From Arcuatula senhousia (lineage: Eukaryota; Mollusca; Bivalvia; Mytilida; Mytilidae): a stretch of DNA of 64,000 nucleotides. The stretch spans positions 15,187,184-15,251,183 of the forward strand of contig OZ020303.1 of NCBI GenBank assembly GCA_963971305.1. The letters run 5' to 3'. Each line of letters begins with the position of its first letter. The first letter of the stretch is position 1. The notes below the pieces were generated by a model. The model saw only the letters and a program-made list of their open reading frames with translations. It did not search any database and was not told the origin of the DNA. This document shows positions 42,101-54,700 of the stretch, piece after piece. A program made the position numbers and the translations under genes.

Positions 42101-45100
42101 TGAAATTATATATTGAAAAAAGGGATACATTAACCTTGAAACAGAAAACAATATATCGGGTCGGGACTCTTGACAACGCACCCTAGTTTTCTGTTAAGCC
42201 ACACAGTGTCATTGCACTTCTCCTACTCTGTACTGCAGAAACACGATGTGTTGGGTCCCGGAGAATAGGAGTTGCGTGGCTGTTGGATACCTACTGACTT
42301 TCACATGCAAAGTAGAAAATCTTTCAAAAAAGGATTTAGTAACCCTTTTCCTTCAGTAGTATAAAACTTAATTAAATGTAAGTTTGCTTATACTAGTACT
42401 AAGGCTTTGAATGCATGTTTTTAACTCTGTATATAAAACCTCTGTCAGACCAAAAAAAAAAATAATTTCCCTCCCTACCTACCCACCTGTTTCAACCCTG
42501 AGTCGGCAACAGCAAACAAACAATATTTTAATTGTGGCCCGACATACCCCCTTCTTTTGTTTTGGTCTCCACAACAGATTCCTTTCCTCTGGTTTGGTCT
42601 CTACAACAGATTCCCATCATCTGGTTTGGGATCTACAACAGATTCCTTTCCTCTGGTTTGGTCTCTACAACAGATTCCCATCATCTGGTTTGGTCTCTAC
42701 AACAGATTCCTTTCCTCTGGTTTGGTCTCTACAACAGATTCCTTTCCTCTGGTTTGGTCTCTACAACAGATTCCCATCATCTGGTTTGGTGTCTACAACA
42801 GATTCCTTTCCTCTTGTTTGGTCTCTACAACAGATTCCCATCATCTGGTTTGGTCTCTACAACAGATTCCCATCATCTGGTTTGGTCTCTACAACAGATT
42901 CCTTTCCCCTGGTTTGGTCTCTACAACAGATTCCTTTCCTCTGGTTTGGTCTCTACTACAGATCCCATCATCTGGTTTGGTCTCTACAACAGATTCCTTT
43001 CCTCTGGTTTGGTCTCTACAACAGATTCCCATCATCTGGTTTGGTCTCTACAACAGATTCCTTTCCTCTGGTTTGGTCTCTACAACAGATTCCCATCATC
43101 TGGTTTGGTCTCTACAACAGATTCCTTTCCTCTGGTTTGGTCTCTACAACAGATTCCCATCATCTGGTTTGGTCTCTACAACAGATTCCTTTCCTCTGGT
43201 TTGGTCTCTACAACAGATTCCCATCATCTGGTTTGGTCTCTACAACAGATTCCTTTCCTCTGGTTTGGTCTCTACAACAGATTCCCATCATCTGGTTTGG
43301 TCTCTACAACAGATTCCTTTCCCCTGGTTTGGTCTCTACAACAGATTCCCATCATCTGGTTTGGTCTCTACAACAGATTCTTTTCCTCTGGTTTGGTCTC
43401 TACAACAGATTCCCATCATCTGGTTTGGTCTCTACAACAGATTCCATTCCTCTGGTTTGGTCTCTACAACAGATTCCCATCATCTGGTTTGGTCTCTACA
43501 ACAGATTCCTTTCCTCTGGTTTGGTCTCTACAACAGATTCCCATCATCTGGTTTGGTCTCTACAACAGATTCCTTTCCTCTGGTTTGGTCTCCACAACAG
43601 ATTCCTTTCCTCTGGTTAGGTCTCTACAACAGATTCCCATCATCTGGTTTGGTCTCTACAACAGATTCCTTTCCTCTGGTTTGGTCTCTACAACAGATTC
43701 CTTTCCTCTGGTTTGGTCTCTACAACAGATTCCCATCATCTGGTTTGGTCTCTACAACAGATTCCTTTCCTCTGGTTTGGTCTCTACAACAGATTCCCAT
43801 CATCTGGTTTGGTCTCTACAACAGATTCCTTTCCTCTGGTTTGGTCTCCACAACAGATTCCTTTCCTCTGGTTTGGTCTCTACAACAGATTCCCATCATC
43901 TGGTTTGGTCTCTACAACAGATTCCTTTCCTCTGGTTTGGTCTCTACAACAGATTCCTTTCCTCTGGTTTGGTCTCTACAACAGATTCCCATCATCTGGT
44001 TTGGTCTCTACAACAGATTCCTTTCCTCTGGTTTGGTCTCTACAACAGATTCATTTCCTCTGGTTTGGTCTCTACAACAGATTCCTTTCCTCTGGTTTGG
44101 TCCCACAACAGATTCCCATCATCTGGTTTGGTCTCTACAACAGATTCATTTCCTCTGGTTTGGTCTCTACAACAGATTCCTTTCCTCTGGTTTGGTCTCT
44201 ACAACAGATTCCTTTCCTCTGGTTTGGTCTCTACAACAGATTCCCATCATCTGGTTTGGTCTCTACAACAGATTCCTTTCCTCTGGTTTGGTCTCCACAA
44301 CAGACCCCTTCTTCTGATTTTGTCTCCACAGCACACTACCGTCTTTAGGTTTTCTCTTCACAACACATGTCCTGCATCTAGTTATGTCCCCACAACAGAC
44401 CCTCTTTTTTTGGTCTGGTCTTCACGACAGACTCCCATCTTCTGGTTTGGTCTTCACAACTGACTTCTTTAATTTGGTTTGGTGGTTCAATATCGACAAC
44501 TGACTCTTCATTTGGGTCGTTCTCTAATTTGATGATTGCATATTTTAAAAAAGAAAATTAAATGGAGCATTAAGTTTATTCTGAACCAATAAACCAACCT
44601 TTTCAATATTTTATAGTTTATCTGGACATCGTTGTGGAAAGGCTCACTTTTACTCTGCTACCAAGTATGCTGTGACCTCATTGTCAGAAGGCATACGATG
44701 GGAACTCAGGGCTATCAACAGCCATATCAGAATAACTGTATGTATTATGAAATCAAAATTAAAAGTTCCAGGCAAAACAATTTTGCTATGCCTTTCATGC
44801 ATTTCGATTTTTTCCCAGCTAAATTGGCTCTAGCCAAAATGCTGAAAATGATTAACAATATCTACAGATAGATGCTGTTGATACCAAATCAAAATGGAGA
44901 TACCATTTCTTTTAAATTGAGAACTTGAAAACATATATAGGAAAGGGACTAACTTATAAAAGCTAAGAGTACTGCTACATTTGAAAGACTTCCAAGAAAG
45001 TACTGAACATAATATTTGAATGATTTTCTAAAAGTTTTTAATTATTTTTTTTATTACAGAGTATTAGTCCTGGCTTAGTGAAAACAAATTTTGCTTACAC

Positions 45101-45590
45101 AGCTATGAGTGAGGAGGCAGCTACAGAGTGCTACAACACAAGAGAAAGCCTACAAGCAGTAGACATAGCAAATGCCATAGAAACAGTCTTATCATATCCT
45201 CCACATGTTCAGGTAAAGAAAAAAATCTTCCAACATCCTGAATAAAGAGGTTTATGACATCGCATTATTATCAGGACACCTAACTCTAAGATTCAAACCC
45301 ATTTAAAAGAAAATTTCAAATATATTTCATATGTTTTTAATAAAGTATGCCCCCCTCTTTGGTGGAGAGCCTGTATGTCCATAACAAAGTTATTCCAGTC
45401 AACTCCTCTGAAACTACTCAACCAAGTAGTTGATGAAACTTGGTATTTAGCTAGTAAACCATGTTAGATGTACATATTTAAAACCATGTATATCGTAAAT
45501 TTTTGTCAGAGTTATGGCCCTTTGAACTTTTCCAGTTTTCTATTTCAGGTCAGCGAAATGATGATTAGACCAACAGAACAAGTTGTATAG
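39159..45590 (+). CDS. DHRS11: Short-chain dehydrogenase/reductase, DHRS11-like
   Basis: Six exons join in phase to 248 codons plus stop: 39159-39290, 40081-40284, 40608-40702, 44617-44737, 45060-45212, 45549-45590. Seen: MEKWRGRVALVTGASMGIG with the TGxxxGxG cofactor motif (12-19), CDM (62-64), INNAG (88-92), NSLSG (143-147), the YSATK catalytic Tyr156 and Lys160, and SPG (187-189). The C-terminus MMIRPTEQVV closely resembles DHRS11. The loop between the catalytic serine region and Tyr156 is three residues shorter than I recall for human DHRS11. The family are cytosolic NADP-dependent oxidoreductases acting on keto-steroids and other carbonyls; the substrate here is unknown. The start is chosen for the family-like MEKW. 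An in-frame ATG at 39105 would add 18 residues. Exon 2 has an unusual acceptor: 22 T, then GGAAAAG. Confidence 0.93.
40713..41150. repeat. Degenerate left part of the 32-bp satellite
   Basis: Diverged units containing TCTGGTTTGGTCTCCACAAC and CAGACCCC begin only about 10 bp after the DHRS11 exon 3 donor (GTACGT at 40703). They run to the Penelope-like remnant. The units are far less uniform than the array at 42549-44310, as expected for the old edge of an array. Confidence 0.75.
41331..42305 (+). mobile_element. Penelope-like retroelement remnant inside satellite
   Basis: An open frame of about 204 codons (41351-41965, TAA stop) contains MIFLDTIIYKGPRF, SYIKPTNTHQYLHRTS, IRGETIRHRRN, MITKFNFASRKLYKVL and FPKPPMVAFSRHKNLKDLL. 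These phrases resemble the reverse transcriptase C-terminal half of Penelope-like elements. The fingers/palm half and any GIY-YIG nuclease are absent. A 31-bp piece of the coding start (41366-41396, beginning CGTGGCTGTTGG) recurs exactly at 42275-42305, consistent with the partial tandem arrangement typical of this class. It sits between two parts of the 32-bp satellite, so it probably inserted into the array. The class call is inference from motifs. Confidence 0.65.
42549..44310. repeat. 32-bp satellite array in DHRS11 intron 3
   Basis: About 54 nearly identical 32-bp units of the form TGGTTTGGTCTCTACAACAG plus ATTCCYWTYMTC. Two types, ATTCCTTTCCTC and ATTCCCATCATC, largely alternate, giving a 64-bp higher-order unit. 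Occasional unit losses or duplications break the alternation. The array is open in all three forward frames for 1.2-1.9 kb because the unit lacks stops, and 3 x 32 bp reads as 32 residues. Flanking degenerate units continue to about 44470. Confidence 0.95.
45350..45545. repeat. Repeat fragment of the GAAACTTGGTA group
   Basis: Contains CAACTCCTCTGAAACTACTC, GTTGATGAAACTTGGTA and GAGTTATGGCCCTTTGAAC, the typical words of the larger repeats in this window, as a single unit without terminal repeats. It lies in DHRS11 intron 5, just before the last exon. Confidence 0.5.
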
Positions 45591-48500
45591 GCTTTAATAA
45601 CAATGATGAAAGTACTACTATATGTACATCACTATTAAAAGTATATTGTTGTTGTTATTGAAAATATGTTGGTTTTTTATTATAGAGATGTTTTTGTACA
45701 GAAGTCTGCAATACAAAATGAACATATATTTTCTTGTATTTTTAAGCCATCTTACTTGCACATTTATTCCATATAAGTAAAGCTAAACATGTTTTATATT
45801 CATAATATTAAAAACAAAAGAATATGGAATATGTGCCAAAAAGACACGATCCACATATTGAAAAGATTTTAACAAATGTACAAAAGCAAAATTTCACTGC
45901 GTGTGAAGCGCTTTTCTGGAAACCCTTTTCAGTAAGCTATTTGAATGGTACAGATACTATTACCCATTAAGGTTAGGAAGATTTTGTAATATTTTTTTTC
46001 TCTATGCGACTTGACATTCATCAAAACGAACCACCAGCAGCTAGGCATTGCAAATGCAAGCTTGAATTAATTCTAATCAAAAGGTAACTTTACTTTTATC
46101 GTGAGTTTACACTGCTATCCATTTGTTTTCCATTTTGTTTGTCATCTTAGATATTTTCTGAATGAACAAGTAATTGTTTCTTGGACTTAAGGTATGAAAT
46201 GGCAATTTGGCAACTAGATGATTTCTCAGAAGCAAAAAAAGAAGTGTGTTGTATTCTGAAGTTTTTATTTAAAGCATGACTGATAATCACTTCTAACAAT
46301 ATCAGAAAAACAATTTCTTCTTCAACAGTCTGTCATTAACAATTTTATACATAATAAATCTCATCTGTAACATAAAACTAAGATATTTACAATGGTAAAA
46401 CATTGATAGCATTTGTTCAGTTATGAACAAAATATATTTTCTGTTGCATAAATTGTTTAGTAACATGATCCTTAGTTAAAATTAAAGAAATGTTTCATCA
46501 TACAAAACAAACAAGATGAAAAAAAACTCTGAAAAGCTTATTTTCATTTTACTTAATTGAGGACTTCAATTTCTCATGATTAGTGAAAGCATTTATTGTT
46601 AAAAAAAAGTAATGAATCACCAGTAATGAAACAATGCAGTGCAAAAGCAGTAAAGAAGACTTTTTAATACTAAACTGAAATGTTGTTTTCATTTGGAAAA
46701 AGAAACCAAGATGGGGAGTTGATAGTTTTGTACATCAAAGTCAATTAATGCTGTGCAAGCACATCGAAGGGGTTAGTCCAACAAATGGTGTGCAAGCACA
46801 GTACATACAATGGTAAGGTAAATAGAAAAAACATAGCATATTAATAAAGTTGAGCTCATCTACATGTATAAATAACACACAATTCCATCAACTATCAAAA
46901 TGAAAACTACATCAAAGGTTTCAATATCAGATTCAAGTACCATATAAAGGCTTGCTGGGCCTATATGTACTTATTCATTACTCTGTGAATATTCATGATG
47001 CACCAGTTACCAGCAGTTTATGCATATAAGATAGATGAAAGAAAAAATTATATATCAATTATATACAACAAAATAGTATAGATAATAATTGAGTTGCAAA
47101 TATTGACTTTGTCAGTGCATGCAAGATTGCTGTGGAAAGAAATGTCCTCTACATGTAGTCTAGCACTATAATGATGGAAGACACCAAAGACAGCAGATTA
47201 GTAATATATGTTCCTCTCTCCTAATCTTTGACTAGACTTGAACACTTCATATTTATTTGGAACTTCAATAATGTGTAAATGCATTTTTTTACAAAAAGAG
47301 AGTAACAAGTATTTTATTCAATAAATTCACCAATTTTTTCAGAAACACTAGCACTTGATTTAAACAATCTGTCATAATTTCTTTAAAATTGATATATTTC
47401 AAAAAGTTCAAATGATTATTAACTATTATTTCAAAATAGTAAAATTTTGATTCACTATTCTATAAATAAAAAAAAATATAATTTGTACCTGGATATATGT
47501 AAAACATGTTCACCATAATATGTACAGGCATTGAACACAACAAAACTAAACATATCTTATAGTTTACAGAAAAATATAACGTCCAAGTTCCAACTCAAAT
47601 GAATACATAAAATGTAATTCAGGTGATCAGATAAGCCAATGTATTAACATTTAAGAAAGCAAGAATATGTCCAAAAGACATGATGCCACCATCTGACAAC
47701 ATAAATAAGTTACTTCAACCTAAAGGTAAACCAGATTTAGGATAGAGACGCAGAACATTATACACCCTCTACTTTCATAAATATGATACAGTAATTTGAA
47801 TGATATATACAATTGATACAGAATTTTTTTATTACTATAAGGCTTGGGTGAGACAAAGTGTATTTAATACACATTAATATGAACACATATAATATGGCAC
47901 TATATAGATTTATTGACATCTTAATAACTGGATAAAACTATTCAAAACATGAACCCTAAAGAAAACAATTTGATCCAGTTACTGAAATATTCAAATACTT
48001 TACTTACTTTAATTTTTTTCAACACTTATTTTTACAGCTCTAATTTTTTAATTTTGTGTGTGCAAAAAGTCAAACTATCTTCTTGTTTCATAATTTTGTC
48101 CTTGTCAACCTGAATATTATCCTAATGCTTAAACATCAATAAAATGTCAATAAAAGTTGTATAATGAATAAAAAACTAAAAATCATTACATATTCTGGGT
48201 AAATTTGCTATTTTTGTATGCTTGTAAAGTGATTAAAATCAAAAGAAGTTTGGTAAATATAAAACATTATGAAATAAAATAAAGCAAATTTCATTAAAGT
48301 CTGTATAAAAAGCAACATAATTTCACAGAAAAAATATTTAAGTAAATAGTAAAATTCTAATTTATATAATTGGAATAGCTTTTTCCAGTAACCATGTAAA
48401 GAATCAAAAATGAACAGCAATGCATTGTATGTACATAGTATTTTTACATGATATAGCTATTGCTCAAGCATCTTTTCAACCAAAAATTATTGAACTTGGA

Positions 48501-48756
48501 ACATCTTTGAGTGTGAATTTAGGCAAGAGCATGCACAATGATATTGTATTAAATCCTATAACACAGGATAGGTATCAAACATATAGACTCTTTTAACCTT
48601 AAAATATTAATCCATGTTTGGATACATGATACAAAATGAGAGAAAATTCAGTTATGAACATATTTAGTGATAAATTATAATTTGTTTCTAAAATCATACC
48701 AGAACAATATTTTCTTCAACAATATTGTATAGAAATATATTGACAAAATGGAGATG
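45591..48756. other. Convergent 3' regions of DHRS11 and the PR/PLAG gene
   Basis: The two genes converge tail-to-tail here. No exon-like ORF is visible on either strand. Several AATAAA-type signals occur on both strands (for example minus strand at 46264-46269), so the ends of the two 3'UTRs cannot be fixed. A long 3'UTR for the minus-strand gene is likely. Confidence 0.5.
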
Positions 48757-51700
48757 TTATGTCTGTGGTTGATATGTATGTTGAGGCTGTTGTTGTTGTT
48801 GCTGTATGTGTTGTGAGACTGGTATTTGTATACGTTTCTGCATCTCAGGCTGTTGGCTCATGTTAATAGACGTAGCAGCATAGGATGATGCCTGTATTGG
48901 GACCATTGTTGGAGGTCCACCTTCTAACTGAATGACACCACCCTGTGCAGTTGTGGGAAGATTTTCCAGAAATCTCAAAGTTTCCATGTAACCAATTAAA
49001 GTGGAAAATGTCTGAGATTGCTGTCGAGAGTCATTAGTCTGAACGACAGTTGGTCGGTTGCTTTGGTCACGGTTGACTTGGTAATCAGCAGGAATGACAC
49101 CATTTGCACGTAGCATGTCTATATTTGCATCTTGTTTAATGATCTGTTGTTGAGGTTGTTGTTGTTGTTGTTGCTGTTGATGCTGTTGTGGCTGATGTTG
49201 ATTTTGCTGTATATACAAGGTCCCATGTTGTTGAACTTGGTTCTGTAGTGTACGATAATCAGTATTCTGGGCATTGGGATCTATAATCTGTTGTGGATGA
49301 CGAATAGCACTAGCATTAACATCTATATATCTCTGATCCCCTATCTGCATCTGAGATGCTAATGAAGCTGCCTGCATGGTTTGCATTTGTGCTGGAATAT
49401 GTTGCTGGTGTTGAATGTTTTGTACATTGGTCATATTGATAACAGATTGAGAACTGTTTTCATAAAGTTGTATTGGTACGGCTACTTCACGGCCATCAAC
49501 AGTTTGCATGGTATGGAATATGCTGTTAAAATTAGGTTGTGATGTAACAAGGACAGCAGGATCTTCTCTGGGAATATTGAGAGCTTGGAAGACAGCAGCA
49601 CTAACCTTATCATACTCTTTAATCTTCTCCTTCCTTTCACCTCTAGGTGCTCGTGGAGGTTTGTTAGCATTGTCTCCACTATGTGACGACCTCAAGTGAC
49701 GAGTAAGGTGATCTTTTCTTCCAAACCTCTGTGGACAATACTGACATAAGAAGTCTTTTTTCTTTGTGTGAGTTATCATGTGCCTTCTGACATCTTTTCT
49801 TGTGTAGAACTTTTTCCCACACTCATTACACCCATGTATTTTCTCTGTACAGTTTTTGACAGACCGTGCACCACTATGTACTTTCAAATGATATAACAAT
49901 TCTTCCCTTGTTTCATGTGGTTTGTGACAAATTCCACATTCTGTAGATCTGCCAGCATCAGCATCATGAAATGCTTTATGAGTCCTGTAGGAAAAGTTGT
50001 AAGAATACTCTTTTCCGCATTCTTCACACACCCAACGCTTTTTATTTGGATCGTGAGTAATCATATGATTCTTCAAGTGGTCTTTTCGATTAAAAGACTT
50101 GTCACAATAAGGACACTTGTGATGACGTGGACTAGTATGTATAAGACGATGCCGTTCCAATTTAAATTTAGACATAAAGCCTTTACTACATTCAGGCACC
50201 TCACAAATAAATGGTTTAACACCTGTATGCTCAGCAACATGAATTACAAATAATGCTTCTTTGGTAAAAGTTTCTGGACAATGTGGACAGACCATAGGTT
50301 CCCGCCGTGCAGTCCTCGGTCCTCTAGGTACTCTGAGTTTCTTCCTCCCTCGCCTCCGAGGTGGAGGTACCATAAATTCATCATCAGTATCAGCACCCAA
50401 TATCTCATCCAACATTTCATTAGTTGCCTTATCATCATCATCCTCTTCATCATCAAAATGGTGATGCTCAACCTCCTCCTTGGCATCTGGTAAAACTTCA
50501 ACAAGTGGTTGTTCTTCATGTGGAACCTCTATCTGCAATGGAGGTGCAATTTCTACTATGGGAGCTTTATTTTTTGGAGGCCTTCCTCTCCTCCTAGGTG
50601 CAAGAAGTTGTGTTTGTGTTGGATCAACCACCTTAGCTTTCAACATTCTTGATTTCTCCAGCCTTGCCCTCCATGTTTTCGATGGTTTGATATATTTTTT
50701 GGGTCGTCCTTTTCTTGGTCTACCCCTTAACCTCCTACTGTCTGGGGGTAGACCAGGACACAGATGGGCTTCTAAATCAGCAAAGGCACTAAATCCATCA
50801 TAACATACAGAGCAAACCCACTTAGCAGCCACACCTGAAAAAAAAAAAGAAAATATAAAAGGATACACTCCCCTTTGCATCATAATGAACTCTATATTGG
50901 AAAAAATTAAGTCCAACTATCTCTCCTTAAGTATATCAAATCGCAATTATTTTTTTGGGCACATCTCCAAATGATGATCTTCCTTCATGTAAAGTTTCAT
51001 TAAAATCCATCAAGCAGTTATTAAGGAGGTGTTGATACAAGATATGGAGACAGACAGGATGATTAGTATACATCCCAAAAACTTTGTTTGCAGAGGTTTA
51101 AAGATCCCCTTTCTAAATATATTCAATTACAGATCAATGACTGTTAAGTTTCAAAGGCCCTTAAGAAATATGTAAAGGTTTATAAACTAAAAGAAAACAT
51201 GGTTTATAAGCTAATACATTAACAGCATATTTTTTTTCTGATTTCCACTGGTTTTATCAAAATGTAGCCTGTACATAACCTACCAGGTCCCTGAGTTTTA
51301 TTCTGTGTGTTGATGATAGGTTCAGGGTCTGGTAACAAAGGTTTACCCATCATCTCAGCATACTCAGCAGAATACCACACCTTTATCTCAGTATTGGACG
51401 GGATTGGCTACAATACAAATTGAGAATTGACAGGTTTGTGACAACTCCTTTTCTTTTTCATTTCATCTACACTGGTTCAATGTAACTGAAATAACCAATG
51501 CTACAGTTTGTGTGATATACATCTATAATACATTAATAATTATACAGAATTGTAAAAAATAAAAATGCTGAAAGTTTCATTATCTATTATTATTATTATT
51601 TTATTAATTTGTGTAAAAAAGTGCCACAATGCCATATTAAATGGGAAAATTACTAATCATATGATGTACATTGTCAATTTTTGTTTTTCCATTGCAACAA

Positions 51701-54700
51701 TACCAGTTCTTACTTTAAAAAAGAACATATTGTTCTTCTCTTCTTGTTATATAAGTATTGACTAAAAAAAGGTAGTGTAAAGAAAACATTGATCAATTTA
51801 ATAATAAAGTTTTAAAGTTTCATATTATTAACCTTTATAGATACAAAGAAGATGTGGTTATCTTGTTGATAGACAACCACATTCTGTTCAGCAGTATTTC
51901 TGGCTGGTCTGACAAACATCATCCAGTTACATTTATCCTCATCACTGATGTCGATCAAGTCAGCATAACCATCTTCCTTGAAGATCTGTAAATAAAACAA
52001 CAGATACAAATTATTATATACATCTTTCTTTAAAGCTTTATAAAAAAAGATAGCATGCAAATTATACAAGGAAAACTTACAAAAAAAATTCGATTTCAAA
52101 CATTGTTTTTTAAAAACAATAGATCAAAGATTCTAAGTATGAAATAAAGTAAATGACCACTCTCAAAATACAACCAGTAATGAAAAAATTAAGTTCTTTA
52201 TACATGTAATATTGATATATTTTTTTTCAAATGCTGCTGAACAAACCACAGAGCAATCATTTGTTATTCTGGTTTTAATATTGATGCACATTTATTGATT
52301 TTTTTTTTCAAACTTCTGAGTGGATTGTTGCTGACAAGTCTTCATTAGATTTAATCCTAATACCATTTTTTTCAGATGTACATCTTAATATATAGAAAAA
52401 TAAAACTTTTCTGAGTGACTTTTCCAAATGTGTAAACATTTGTTATAATAAAAGACACATGTAATTTCTTTTTCATTATAGCTACAATACCTTGATCTCA
52501 TAGGAAAAATCCAATTTCTTTTCAATTATTTCTGTTTCTTCTGGTGACTGTTCTGATTGATTAATGACAGCCTCTGGTGTACTTTCAACAATTTGACTAG
52601 TGACATGATGTTCCACTTGATTGGGTGGAAGTTTTGGAGTTGCTATGACCATTGAAGCTTCAAGGTTTTGTTGCATCTGTTGAGACGTCATTGGTGCATC
52701 AAGATTAGACATAGCCATTCCACTGGTCTGTATTGGTGATGCTTCAGATGTCATTTTATGAAGCTCTTGTTTAGCAACCTCTATCTGATGTTCCAAAAGC
52801 TGGGTCTCAGTAAGGCCTGAAGTCCCAAAGCCATCTGGGGCTATCCCTGCCTCGATAGAGGCCTGCAATGTCAAATCTTGATTCACAGATAAATGATGCT
52901 GATCAAACTGGCTAACAGCAGGATGAGAATCACCTGACATTGTTGTGACTATGTCTAGTGCCTGTTGGGGTGTGTAGCACTGCTGTAGGCTTGTAGCATC
53001 ACCATATGGACCAGGATGCATAGAATTCTGCATGTTGATCAATTGTTCTTCTGTAGCTTTGTCCAATGATACATTTTGTGTCATGAAAGAGTCATTGTCT
53101 TGCATAACACTATTGTTCCCTTGTGTATAATGTTGGGAGACAAGTTGTTGTTGTAGACTAAGATCAGCAGTGTTACTGTAACTATCCATGGATTGAAGCA
53201 TGACTCCCTCATTTGATGGCATTATATCAGTACTACTTAGTGGCTGCTGTTGTGTCTCCAAGCTTACTTGTTGCTGAAGGGTTGCCTGTTGTTGTGTATC
53301 CAAGCTTACTTGTCGCTGAAGGGTTGCCTGTTGTTGTGTCTCCAAGCTTACTTGTTGCTGAAGGGTTGCCTGTTGTTGTGTATCCAAGCTTACTTGTCGC
53401 TGAAGGGTTGCCTGTTGTTGTGTCTCCAAGCTTACTTGTTGCTGAAGGGTTGCTTGTTGTAGCTGTACATCTGGGATAGGTTGTTGTAACGGTTCATCTT
53501 GTGGCTGACCTGTCTGCTCTGTACCAGGACATTCTGTTGGATTAGACTTTGTCTCTTGTGTCTGGCTAACATCTTTTGCTTCAGGGGAAGGTACATCCTT
53601 TCTTAATGTATATTTTTCTGAAGATTTCACTGGTCCATATAGAGGTCCAAACTGGGACCTGCACTGGATTATTCTTTTGGCAAATATCCCAAAGGCTGTA
53701 AAAGATGGTAATGTCAAGATTCATATGTTTATGCATAAACTATTTTTAACAAAATTGTACATTTGTACAAGCATTTACTTGCATTAATTAAACTGTCAAA
53801 TTAAGTTACCCATATCATTTTAATATATGCATCAATATTAACATGTAACCTTAAGTAAACATTGTGTGGATATGTAATGAACTCCACTTAGATGCATTAA
53901 AGATACTATGTAAAATATTTCATATCAGTCAATATTTGTACATATGTACATGACTGTTTGGAATTGTTAGTAATTCCAGATAGATGTGCTCATTAGAATT
54001 TATATTATGTTTGTTATGATTCCAATTTTGATTTTAATAATATCTTCAACCATGATGCAGCAAAATTTCAATCACTCTAAAGAGCCATTTTTGAATGTTT
54101 ATTTTTCAATCTGTAATTCATGAAAGTCATGCAGATGAACAAACTGAGTTTTTTTAAAACTTTTGTTTGGCACAAGTTGCTGTTTATAATATAGTTATTG
54201 CTCATGTTGTTTGTCTGTCTTTTCCTGTTTGTTAATTTGACCTTTAATAAGAATTGAGTGGTCCAAGTTGATTGGTACATTTTTGTACCACAAAATATGT
54301 AATTTCTTACCAGGTTTACCGTTCTCTGATTTGACTTGTCTGATAACAAGACCTGCTGGACATGTCAATCGAGCTCTTGATGGTATGTCATTATCAAACA
54401 CTTGGGTAAAACCTCCATGCTTCTTACAAATACCTGGCACACTTTTACCACAGTCATGGCACCCTATAGACAAAATACAATACATGGGTACATATGCATT
54501 AACATTTTTTAACCATAATGCATGAAAAATTAATTCAGTGATTATCCCAATAAGTAATAAGTTGATCATAATGTATTTTTGTGTAAGGCAATAAATACTG
54601 AATAGTCATTATAGATTAAGATTCATAATTTAAAGATCCAATTTAATATTAATTTTGGAGTTTTCAACATTTTCAAACATTAGTATTAAAGTGTTTTAAA

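Noticed and set aside
42411..44463. Forward ORFs of 402, 586 and 643 codons that look like a repetitive protein
   Set aside because: They are three frames of one stop-free 32-bp satellite inside a DHRS11 intron. The translation is equally good in every frame, so there is no sign of coding selection.
53213..53479. Plus-strand ORFs over the glutamine-rich repeat
   Set aside because: They are antisense shadows of the in-frame coding minisatellite of the PR/PLAG gene.
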